18,491 nucleotides of DNA from DATAXV01 sp036272915 (GTDB lineage Bacteria; Chloroflexota; Dormibacteria; Dormibacterales; Dormibacteraceae): contig DATAXV010000236.1 in assembly GCA_036272915.1 (NCBI GenBank), positions 1 through 18,491 on the forward strand, read 5' to 3'. The notes under the pieces are model-generated. The model searched no databases. It was not told the origin of the DNA and saw only the letters and a list, made by a program, of their open reading frames with translations. The translations under genes and the position numbers were made by a program. Positions within the stretch are counted from its first letter, which is position 1; every line of letters begins with the position of its first letter. Positions 7,319 through 13,677 of this stretch are shown in pieces.

Positions 7319-8276
7319 GCACCCGGACGGTGAGCTGCTCATGGTCGGCCGTCGTGGCGGGCTGGAGGAGACGCTGGTGCCACGGGAGGGCGTGCCCCTG
7401 GAGACGATCGAGGTGCGCGGGTTCGACCGTGACTTTCCGTGGAAGAACGCCGTTCTGCCGGTGGTGCTCCCGCGTGCCTTCGCCCATGGCTCCCGGATCG
7501 TCGGCCGCTTCCGTCCAGACGTCGTGCTCGGCGTGGGCGGGTACGTGATGGCCCCGGCGCTGATCGGCGCCCGCCTGCACGGCATCCCCTACGTCCTCGC
7601 CGTCTTCGAGGCCTCGGGCCTGGCCAACCGCCTCTTCCGGCCCGGCGCCGCCGCCGCCTGCGTCACCTTCCCCCACGACGTCGAGCGCTTCCGCACCCCG
7701 CGCACCGAGTTCACCGGGTTCCCGCTCCGCCCCGGCTTTGATCGGCACGAGCCCCGGATCCCGGCGCGCCGGCTCCTGATCACCGGGGCCAGCACCGGCG
7801 CGCGGCGCATCAACGAGGCGGTGTGGGGGGCGCTGCCCCAGCTGCTCGACCGCTTCGAGGAGGTGGTGCACCTGACCGGCGCCCAGGGCGAGGCTCGCTC
7901 CGAGGAGTTCCTCCGCAACGGCTACCGGCCGATCGCCTTCACCCACCGCATGTCCGACCTGCTCGGCGAGGCCGACCTCGTCATCTGCCGCTGCGGAGTC
8001 GGCACGATCTCCGAGGTGACGGCGGTCGGGCTGCCCATGATCTGCGTGCCCGGCACCTTCGGCGGCGGCCACCAGAACCGCCTCTCCGAGGAGCTGGAGG
8101 CGGCTGGCGCGGCGCTCCGCATCCCCGACCCCGAGCTCACCCCGGACCGCCTCGTCGAGGCCGTCGACGGGCTCGACGCCGACCGGCTGCGGCGGATGAC
8201 CGCGGCCTCGGCGGCGATGGGCCGGCCGGGCGCCGCCGAGGCCGTGCTGCGCGTCCTCGAGGAGGTCGCGGCATGA
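7239..8276 (+). CDS. murG: UDP-GlcNAc:lipid I N-acetylglucosaminyltransferase MurG (divergent)
   Basis: 345 residues, GT28 family. It adds GlcNAc to lipid I at the inner membrane face to make lipid II. The first glycine loop GGATGGHLSPALA (7-19) and GVGGYVMAPA (98-107) are clear, as is the C-terminal donor site ISEVTAVGLP (257-266) with Glu259 and GGGHQN (275-280). Two hallmarks are altered: GGSQGA is GASTGA (183-188), and the lipid-I-side EQNxxxGxxNR motif is shortened to VFEASGLANR (122-131). Gene order still argues for MurG over another GT28 enzyme. The start is ATG 7239 with a strong AGGAGGAG at 7229-7236, inside the end of ftsW. The stop overlaps the murC start (ATGA). Confidence 0.88.
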   Translation: MRLLIAGGATGGHLSPALAVAQAFRAEHPDGELLMVGRRGGLEETLVPREGVPLETIEVRGFDRDFPWKNAVLPVVLPRAFAHGSRIVGRFRPDVVLGVGGYVMAPALIGARLHGIPYVLAVFEASGLANRLFRPGAAAACVTFPHDVERFRTPRTEFTGFPLRPGFDRHEPRIPARRLLITGASTGARRINEAVWGALPQLLDRFEEVVHLTGAQGEARSEEFLRNGYRPIAFTHRMSDLLGEADLVICRCGVGTISEVTAVGLPMICVPGTFGGGHQNRLSEELEAAGAALRIPDPELTPDRLVEAVDGLDADRLRRMTAASAAMGRPGAAEAVLRVLEEVAA

Positions 8277-9562
8277 GGATCCACCTGCTCGGCATCGGCG
8301 GCGCCCGGCAGTCGGCCTTCGCCGAGGTGCTGCTCGCCCGCGGCTGGGAGGTGTCCGGCTGCGACGTCAACGACACCTCGGTCACCGACGCCCTCCGGGC
8401 CAGGGGCGCCGCCGTCTCGATCGGTCACGACCCCGCTCACGTGATCGGCCAGGACCTGCTCGTCCACATCACCCGCATCGGTCCCGCCGCCGAGCCCGAG
8501 CGGCAGGCGGCCCTGGCCGCCGGGGTCCGGGTCCTGAACGGGCCGCAGCTGCTCTCCGAGCTGATCGACGCCTCCCGGGCGGTCGGTGTCGCCGGCACCC
8601 ACGGCAAGACCACGATCACGGCCATGATCGGGCACATCCTCGACGGCGTCGGGATGAGCCCGACCGTGCTCGTCGGCGACGGCTCCAGCAGCCGCGCCCA
8701 CCCCGGCGACCTTCTCGTCACCGAGCTCGACGAGTCGGACACGACGCTGCCCCTGCACCATCCCGACGTCGCCGTCGTGACCAACGTCGAGTTCGACCAC
8801 GAGGACTACTTCCCCGATCTAGAGGCGGTGCGGAGGACCTTCACCGACTTCCTGGCCGGGCTGCCGGCCTCGAGCCTGGCCGTGACCTGCGCCGACGACC
8901 CCTGGCTGCGGACCACCTCGTTCGGCGCCCGCCGGCAGACCTACGGCTTCGCCGAGGACGCCGAATGGCGCTGCCTGTCCGGCGGCGAGGTGATCTCGGC
9001 CGGGGAGGAGGTGGCGCGGCTGCGGCTCGCGGTGCCGGGGCGCCACAGCCTGCAGAACGCGACCGCCGCCCTCGCCGCGGTCGCGGACCTCGACGTCGCA
9101 CCCGAGCGGGCCGCCGCCGCCCTTCGCACCTTCACCGGCGCCAAGCGGCGGATGGAGCGGCTGGGGGAGTGGCGCGGCGCCGCCATCTACGACGACTACG
9201 GGCACCACCCGACCGAGCTGCGGGTGACGCTCGACGCGGCCCGCGAGCTCAAACCCCGGCGGCTGCTGCTGGTCTTCCAGCCCCATCGCTACTCCCGTCT
9301 CCTCCACCTGCGCGACCAGTTCGCGCCGGCCCTGGCCGGCGCCGACCTGGCGCTGGTGACGGAGGTCTACAGCGCCGGCGAGCCCAACCCCGGCGGCGTC
9401 ACCGCGGCCTCCCTGGCCGAGGACGCCGGCTGCGACTTCGCACCCGACCTGGGCGCCGCCCGCGAGTGGCTGGAGCGGGAGGTGCGCGAGGGCGACCTCG
9501 TGCTTCTCATGGGCGCAGGCGACATCAGGAGGCTCGGCGATGAGCTGGCGCAGCCCGTCTAA
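8273..9562 (+). CDS. murC: UDP-MurNAc:L-alanine ligase MurC
   Basis: 429 residues. It performs the first peptide addition, ligating L-Ala to UDP-MurNAc. The N-terminal UDP-binding loop is GIGGARQSAFAEVL (7-20), where most MurC have GIGGAGMSGIA. The P-loop GVAGTHGKTT (105-114) has the MurC-typical THGKT. ELDESD (151-156) replaces the usual EADESD, and NVEFDHEDYF (171-180) follows. The C-terminal domain has YDDYGHHPTE (306-315) and FQPHRYSR (335-342), both diagnostic. The length is slightly below the usual 450-490. The related ligase Mpl is less likely, given the complete dcw context. ATG 8273 overlaps the murG stop by four bases, and the 3' end overlaps murB by 23 bases. Confidence 0.93.
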   Translation: MRIHLLGIGGARQSAFAEVLLARGWEVSGCDVNDTSVTDALRARGAAVSIGHDPAHVIGQDLLVHITRIGPAAEPERQAALAAGVRVLNGPQLLSELIDASRAVGVAGTHGKTTITAMIGHILDGVGMSPTVLVGDGSSSRAHPGDLLVTELDESDTTLPLHHPDVAVVTNVEFDHEDYFPDLEAVRRTFTDFLAGLPASSLAVTCADDPWLRTTSFGARRQTYGFAEDAEWRCLSGGEVISAGEEVARLRLAVPGRHSLQNATAALAAVADLDVAPERAAAALRTFTGAKRRMERLGEWRGAAIYDDYGHHPTELRVTLDAARELKPRRLLLVFQPHRYSRLLHLRDQFAPALAGADLALVTEVYSAGEPNPGGVTAASLAEDAGCDFAPDLGAAREWLEREVREGDLVLLMGAGDIRRLGDELAQPV

Positions 9563-10445
9563 CCTCGCCTTCCTGCAGTCGCTGGAGGGCGTCCGCCACT
9601 GCCACCCGCTGTCGCGGTTCACGTCGTTCAACATCGGCGGCCCGGCCGAGTACCTGGTCGAGAGCCGGGAGGTGGCGTCACTGCTACAGGCCTGCCACGA
9701 GCGGGGGATCCCCGCCTTCGTGCTCGGCGCCGGGACCAACCTGCTGATCGCCGACAGCGGCATCGAGGGCCTGGTCGTGCGTTGCGTGGACCGCGGCTGG
9801 CGCGTCGACGGGAACCGGGTCCGCGCCGCCGCCGGCCTCAAGATGCTCCGCCTCGCCCGCCTCTGCGCCGACCACGACCTGACCGGGTTCGAGTGGGCGA
9901 TCGGGGTGCCGGGAACGGTTGGCGGGGCCGTGTATCAGAACGCCGGATGCTGGGGAGGCCAGCTTTCGGACGTGCTCGAGGAGGTCGATGGCTTCATGCC
10001 GGGAACGGGTGGAATGATCTGGCCGGCGGCCAAGCTGGAGCTTGGCTACCGCACCTCGGCGCTGCGCCGGGGCGCGCTGCGGGGGGCCCTGGTGCTCGCC
10101 GCCTGGATCCGGCTCGTCCCCGGCGACGGCGCCGCCGGCCGCCGCCAGATGGCGGAGTGGACCGAGGTGCGCACGTCGACCCAGCCGATCAAGACCAAGA
10201 ACTGCGGGAGCGTCTTCACCAACCCGCCCGGCGACTCCGCCGGCCGCCTGATCGAGGAGGCGGGATTGAAGGGGGCGGAGGAGGGCGCGGCCCAGATCTC
10301 CGAGCAGCACGCCAACTTCATCGTCAACCGGGGCGGTGCCACGGCGGCCGACGTCGACCGCCTGATCCGTCGGGCCCAGGAGACGGTCATGGAGCGCTTC
10401 GGCGTCCATCTCGAGCCCGAGGTGGAGCGGGTGGGGAGCTGGTGA
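9540..10445 (+). CDS. murB: UDP-N-acetylenolpyruvoylglucosamine reductase MurB
   Basis: 301 residues. This FAD/NADPH enzyme reduces enolpyruvyl-UDP-GlcNAc to UDP-MurNAc, the second committed step. Visible motifs: FTSFNIGGPAEYLVE (27-41), the FAD-pyrophosphate loop LGAGTNLLIADSGIEGLVV (62-80), IGVPGTVGGAVYQNAGCWG (121-139), a YRTS loop, CGSVFTNPPGDSAGRLIEEA carrying the probable proton-donor Ser, and a C-terminal LEPEV containing the conserved Glu. The start is ATG 9540 with AGGAGG at 9527-9532, seven bases upstream, inside the murC end. The stop shares bases with the ddl start (TGATG). Confidence 0.95.
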   Translation: MSWRSPSNLAFLQSLEGVRHCHPLSRFTSFNIGGPAEYLVESREVASLLQACHERGIPAFVLGAGTNLLIADSGIEGLVVRCVDRGWRVDGNRVRAAAGLKMLRLARLCADHDLTGFEWAIGVPGTVGGAVYQNAGCWGGQLSDVLEEVDGFMPGTGGMIWPAAKLELGYRTSALRRGALRGALVLAAWIRLVPGDGAAGRRQMAEWTEVRTSTQPIKTKNCGSVFTNPPGDSAGRLIEEAGLKGAEEGAAQISEQHANFIVNRGGATAADVDRLIRRAQETVMERFGVHLEPEVERVGSW

Positions 10446-11392
10446 TGCGGGTCGCGGTGCTCTGCGGCGGCCCCTCGGCCGAGCGTGAGGTCTCCATCCG
10501 CTCCGGCGCCCAGGTCGAGGAGGCCCTGATCGGGAGGGGCCACCGGGTGGAGCGGATCGAGGCCGACGCCGGCGCCTGGCGGCGCCTGAGCGAGGGCGGC
10601 TTCGATGTCGTCTTCATCGCCCTCCACGGCCGGCTCGGCGAGGACGGCACGGTCCAGGGGATGTGCGAGCTGCTGGGACTGCCGTACACCGGGTCGGGGG
10701 TCCTGGCCAGCGCCCTCTGCATCGACAAGACCAAGACCAACCAGCTGCTGGCGACGGCCGGGCTGTGCGTGCCCGAGTTCGAGGAGCTGCCCCGGGAGCA
10801 CTCGCTCCGGGCGGACCTCGCCGAGCGCCTGGTCGGCATCTACGGCACGCCGCTCGTGATCAAGCCGGTGAGGGAGGGCTCGACGATCGGCCTGACCGTC
10901 GCCCACGACTCCGACCAGGCGGCGAGTGGCATCCTCCAGGCCCGGCGGTACGACCGGCGGGTCATGGTCCAGCGCTTCCAGACCGGGACCGAGATCACGG
11001 TCGCGGTCCTGGCCATGCCCGAGCCGTCGGCCATGCCCACGCTCGAGATCACCTACGAGAACGAGACCTACGACTACGACGCCAAGTACACCGAGGGCAA
11101 GAGCCACCACATCATCCCGGCGCGCCTCCCCAAGGAGGCCAGGCAGAGGGCCCAGGCGGCCGCGCTGCGCGCCTTCGAGGCGCTCGGCTGCGACGGGATG
11201 GCCCGGGTCGACATCATCGTCGCCGAGGACGGCTGCCCATGGGTCCTCGAGGTCAACACGGTCCCCGGGCTGACCCGGCTGTCGCTTCTGCCCGATGCCG
11301 CCAGGGCCGGCGGCGTCGGCTTCGCCGAGCTCTGCGAGCGCCTCTGCGAGCACGGCGTGGCCCGCCACCGGGAGCGCGTCGGTCCGGCATGA
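10445..11392 (+). CDS. ddl: D-alanine--D-alanine ligase Ddl
   Basis: 315 residues, ATP-grasp fold. It makes the D-Ala-D-Ala used by MurF. Motifs: GGPSAEREVSIRSG (9-22), HGRLGEDGTVQG followed by LGLPYTGSGVLASALCIDK, VIKPVREGSTIGL, YDYDAKY, and LEVNTVPGLTRLSLLP near the C-terminus. The Tyr of YDYDAKY matches the residue that favours D-Ala over D-lactate as second substrate, so this is a normal ligase rather than a Van-type depsipeptide ligase. ATG 10445 is taken as the start, with GGGGAG six bases upstream. GTG 10442, one codon earlier, is an alternative with a GTGA overlap to murB. The stop overlaps the ftsQ ATG. Confidence 0.95.
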   Translation: MRVAVLCGGPSAEREVSIRSGAQVEEALIGRGHRVERIEADAGAWRRLSEGGFDVVFIALHGRLGEDGTVQGMCELLGLPYTGSGVLASALCIDKTKTNQLLATAGLCVPEFEELPREHSLRADLAERLVGIYGTPLVIKPVREGSTIGLTVAHDSDQAASGILQARRYDRRVMVQRFQTGTEITVAVLAMPEPSAMPTLEITYENETYDYDAKYTEGKSHHIIPARLPKEARQRAQAAALRAFEALGCDGMARVDIIVAEDGCPWVLEVNTVPGLTRLSLLPDAARAGGVGFAELCERLCEHGVARHRERVGPA

Positions 11393-12429
11393 ACCCGATG
11401 TCCTCGCGCCGCCCCCGGGACCGCCGCCAGCGGGTGCGTGAGACCTGGGCGCGCCTGCGCGAGCGCCTGCGGCCGGACCCCGGGGAGGAGGAGGCACCGC
11501 CCCCGCCGCCGGTCGATCCGGTCGCCGAGCGCGTCTCCCGCCAGCGGCGGGCGGGTGCTCTGGGCGGCGGACTGCTGGCGACGGCGCTGGTCGTCCTCCT
11601 CGTGGTGCTGCCCTGCTTCCGGGCGAATCAGGTCGTCGTGCAGGGCAACCAGCGGCAGACCACCGACCAGATCCTCGCCGCGGCCAGGCTCCAGCACCCG
11701 GGCCCGCTCTTCCTGGTCGACGGCGCCTCCGTCCGACGGCGCCTGGGCCAGCTGACCTGGATTCGCTCGTCCGAGGTCAGGGCCGAGCTCCCGGACCGGG
11801 TCGTGATCACGGTCCAGGAGTGGGCGCCGGTGGCCACCTACCAGGCGATCGGCGGGATCACCGTCTACCTCGATCCGCAGGGCCGCTCGCTGGGCCCGGC
11901 GCCGGGAGGCGAGCCCTACCTGCCGATCCAGGGCCCGGCGGCGAGCACCGCTCCCCGCCAGGAGCTCCTCGACCCCCAGCTGCTCACCTCGCTGATCAAC
12001 ATCCAGTCGGGGCTGCCGGCGCTGATCGGCCAGAACGTGACCGGCTTCCAGTTCGACCGCTGCTGGGACCTGACCATGACCGCGGGCGTCGGCTGGCGCG
12101 CCTACTTCGGCCGGATGGCGACGCCCGAGGACTACGGCAGCCTGGAGACCAAGCTGGTCGCGCTGCAGGCGGTGGAGCCCTACATCGACTTCGGCGACGT
12201 GCACTCCTACGTCAACCTCGAGAATCCCTCTGAGCCCGCCGTGGGCAGGGGTCCGGACACGCCGCCGACCCCGGTCCCGACGCCCACGCCGAGCGCGCAC
12301 CCCAGCCCCTCGACGTCGCCGCATCCGGGCGCGGCGCCGACCCCGACCCCGGCGGCGACGCCGACACCAGCGGTCAAGGCCACACCGGCGCCGGCCGGGC
12401 CGTCGGTCGTGCCCAGCGCGTGCCAGTGA
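11389..12429 (+). CDS. ftsQ: Divisome protein FtsQ/DivIB with POTRA domain and Pro/Thr-rich tail
   Basis: 346 residues. A basic cytoplasmic region (1-54, with a short proline run) precedes one transmembrane helix (about 55-76). Then comes the extracytoplasmic POTRA domain (about 77-145), starting FRANQVVVQGN and containing RLGQLTWIRSSEVRAELPD, PDRVVITVQEWAPVA, all typical of FtsQ. A beta domain follows to about 278. Residues 279-346 are a Pro/Thr/Ala-rich low-complexity tail ending in SACQ. FtsQ links FtsL/FtsB to the rest of the divisome. ATG 11389 overlaps the ddl stop (ATGA). ATG 11398, three codons later, is an alternative. The tail is probably disordered and may span or contact the wall. 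Confidence 0.88.
   Translation: MNPMSSRRPRDRRQRVRETWARLRERLRPDPGEEEAPPPPPVDPVAERVSRQRRAGALGGGLLATALVVLLVVLPCFRANQVVVQGNQRQTTDQILAAARLQHPGPLFLVDGASVRRRLGQLTWIRSSEVRAELPDRVVITVQEWAPVATYQAIGGITVYLDPQGRSLGPAPGGEPYLPIQGPAASTAPRQELLDPQLLTSLINIQSGLPALIGQNVTGFQFDRCWDLTMTAGVGWRAYFGRMATPEDYGSLETKLVALQAVEPYIDFGDVHSYVNLENPSEPAVGRGPDTPPTPVPTPTPSAHPSPSTSPHPGAAPTPTPAATPTPAVKATPAPAGPSVVPSACQ
12259..12387 (+). repeat. Low-complexity Pro/Thr-coding repeat tract in ftsQ
   Basis: This stretch is built from degenerate CCGACNCCG-like units that encode PTP, PTPTP and ATPTPA runs (FtsQ residues about 291-333). The DNA is imperfectly repetitive and could vary in length between strains by slippage. It is read as coding sequence, not as a mobile or regulatory repeat. 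Confidence 0.55.
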
Positions 12430-12455
12430 CAAGCGGATGAGAAGGAGGACGGCTG

Positions 12456-13544
12456 ATGCCTAGTCGTGTTCGCGCGGTGGTGTCCAGGGAGAAGGGCGCG
12501 CCGGTCTCCCTGGAGACGGTGATCGTGCCCGACCCGGGGCCGGGTGAGGCGCTGGTGGCGGTCCAGGCCTGCGGCGTCTGCCACACCGACCTCCACTACC
12601 GGGAGGGGGCGATCGGGAACGACTACCCCTACCTGCTCGGCCACGAGGCGGCGGGGCTGGTCGAGGCGATCGGCGATGGCGTGACCGAGGTCGCCCCCGG
12701 CGACTTCGTCATCCTCAACTGGCGGGCGGTCTGCGGCAACTGCCGGGCCTGCCTGCGCGGCCGCCCCTGGCTCTGCTTCGCGACCAAGAACGCCACCCGG
12801 CGGATGACCCTCGAGGACGGTACCGAGCTGAGCCCGGCGCTTGGCATCGGCGCCTTCGCCGACAAGACGCTGGTCGCCGCCGGTCAGTGCACGAAGGTCG
12901 ACCCGCAGGCGCCGGCCACCGCCGCCGGGCTGCTCGGCTGCGGCGTCATGGCCGGCCTCGGCGCCGCTCTCAACACCGCTCCCGTCGGCCGCGGCGACAC
13001 CGTCGCCGTCATCGGCTGCGGCGGCGTCGGCGACGCCGCCATCGCCGGATCCCGGCTGGCGGGCGCCCGGACCGTGATCGGGGTCGACGTCGATCCCCGC
13101 AAGCTGGAGTGGGCGCGCAGGCTGGGCGCCACCCACACCGTCGACTCCTCCAAGGAGGATGCGGTCGAGGCGGTGAAGCGGCTGACCGGCGGCTTCGGCG
13201 CCGACGTCGTCATCGAGGCGATCGGCCGGGTCGAGACCTACAAGCAGGCCTTCTACGCCCGAGACCTGGCTGGAACCGTGGTCCTGGTCGGCGTCCCCAG
13301 CCCGGAGATGCGGCTGGAACTGCCGCTGCTCGACTTCTTCTCGCACGGCGGTGCGCTGAAGTCCTCCTGGTACGGGGACTGTCTGCCCTCTCGTGATTTC
13401 CCGGTTCTGATCGACCTCTATCTGCAGGGCCGGCTGCCGCTCGACGCCTTCGTCTCCGAGACCATCGGCATCGGTGACGTGGAGCAGGCCTTCACCCGTA
13501 TGGGAAGGGGGGAGGTGCTGCGTTCGGTCGTGACCTTCGGATGA
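12456..13544 (+). CDS. Zinc-dependent alcohol dehydrogenase, S-(hydroxymethyl)mycothiol dehydrogenase-like
   Basis: 362 residues, medium-chain dehydrogenase. Catalytic zinc ligands fit C42 (ACGVCHTD), H63-E64 (GHEAAG) and C162 (LLGCGVMAGLG). The structural zinc loop has C93, C96, C99 and C107 in perfect spacing. The Rossmann loop is GCGGVGDAAI (187-196), with Asp211 ending strand 2, which favours NAD. Stretches such as FVILNWRAVCG, ALGIGAFADKT and GALKSSWYGDCLPSRDFP match my recollection of actinobacterial mycothiol-dependent formaldehyde dehydrogenase. That enzyme oxidises the formaldehyde-mycothiol adduct to S-formylmycothiol. The start is ATG 12456 with AAGGAGG at 12442-12448. It lies 26 bp after ftsQ and before ftsA, an unexpected place for a detoxification gene. 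Substrate is inferred from family resemblance only. Confidence 0.85.
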   Translation: MPSRVRAVVSREKGAPVSLETVIVPDPGPGEALVAVQACGVCHTDLHYREGAIGNDYPYLLGHEAAGLVEAIGDGVTEVAPGDFVILNWRAVCGNCRACLRGRPWLCFATKNATRRMTLEDGTELSPALGIGAFADKTLVAAGQCTKVDPQAPATAAGLLGCGVMAGLGAALNTAPVGRGDTVAVIGCGGVGDAAIAGSRLAGARTVIGVDVDPRKLEWARRLGATHTVDSSKEDAVEAVKRLTGGFGADVVIEAIGRVETYKQAFYARDLAGTVVLVGVPSPEMRLELPLLDFFSHGGALKSSWYGDCLPSRDFPVLIDLYLQGRLPLDAFVSETIGIGDVEQAFTRMGRGEVLRSVVTFG

Positions 13545-13550
13545 TCAGAA

Positions 13551-13566
13551 CCACTAGATCTTTGAC
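13551..13566 (+). promoter_or_regulatory. NrdR-box-like site 1 upstream of ftsA
   Basis: CCACTAGATCTTTGAC matches 9 of 16 positions of the NrdR-box consensus as I recall it (acaCwAtATaTwGtgt). It shares the core CAC(T/A)A(G/A)ATCT(T/A) with site 2, which starts exactly 31 bp downstream. NrdR boxes typically occur in pairs about three helical turns apart. This site covers most of the -35 of promoter P1. Alone it would be unconvincing; the pairing and the nrdR gene in the same operon raise confidence. Confidence 0.5.
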
Positions 13567-13590
13567 GAAAGCGGTTATCGTACACAAAAT
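13562..13590 (+). promoter_or_regulatory. Promoter P1 of ftsA-ftsZ-nrdR
   Basis: -35 TTGACG (13562-13567, 5 of 6), a 17-bp spacer, and -10 CAAAAT (13585-13590, 4 of 6), in the only clearly AT-richer patch of the window. It lies in the 133-bp gap between the dehydrogenase and ftsA, where a second transcription unit would be expected to start. Confidence 0.55.
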
Positions 13591-13597
13591 CTAGGGA
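13582..13597 (+). promoter_or_regulatory. NrdR-box-like site 2 upstream of ftsA
   Basis: ACACAAAATCTAGGGA matches 12 of 16 positions of the recalled NrdR-box consensus. It covers the -10 of P1 and reaches into the -35 of P2. Together with site 1 it forms a phased pair; the CTAGAT (13554-13559) and ATCTAG (13589-13594) inverted hexamers are part of the two sites. Binding here would be expected to block both promoters. Confidence 0.55.
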
Positions 13598-13622
13598 CAA
13601 TCCATTCAGAACGCGTTATACT
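13594..13622 (+). promoter_or_regulatory. Promoter P2 of ftsA-ftsZ-nrdR
   Basis: -35 GGGACA (13594-13599, 4 of 6), a 17-bp spacer, and -10 TATACT (13617-13622, 5 of 6). This is the best -10 hexamer noticed in the window. Its predicted start near 13629 would leave a leader of about 50 bases before the ftsA start codon. Confidence 0.6.
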
Positions 13623-13656
13623 CGCCCGTGACCCGCCCCCACGTCAGCACCGTTCC

Positions 13657-13662
13657 AGGAGG
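13657..13662 (+). promoter_or_regulatory. Shine-Dalgarno sequence for ftsA, unusually distant from a TTG start
   Basis: A perfect AGGAGG lies 15 bases before the TTG at 13678. No ATG, GTG or TTG in the ftsA frame lies closer, and FtsA's conserved N-terminus begins within a few codons of that TTG. The rare start codon and stretched spacing should lower ftsA translation relative to ftsZ, whose ribosome binding site is close to ideal. Confidence 0.6.
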
Positions 13663-13677
13663 CTTCTCAGTACCACC

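Noticed and set aside
4643..7585. Very long open frame on the - strand opposite murD and ftsW (980 codons).
   Set aside because: The protein is low-complexity and rich in Gly, Asp, Glu, Arg and His, with no recognisable domain. It lies wholly opposite clear Mur and FtsW genes; high-GC codon bias keeps antisense frames open.
10445..11392. Van-type D-Ala-D-Lac ligase.
   Set aside because: The YDYDAKY loop keeps the Tyr typical of D-Ala-D-Ala ligases, and the gene sits in a housekeeping wall cluster.
12259..12387. CRISPR-like or tandem repeat array.
   Set aside because: The units are degenerate, in frame, and encode the Pro/Thr tail of FtsQ. There are no spacers or fixed-length repeats.
13573..13586. 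TTATCGTACACA as a possible DnaA box.
   Set aside because: It needs an insertion to fit TTATCCACA and matches only about five of nine positions without it. There is no cluster of further boxes.
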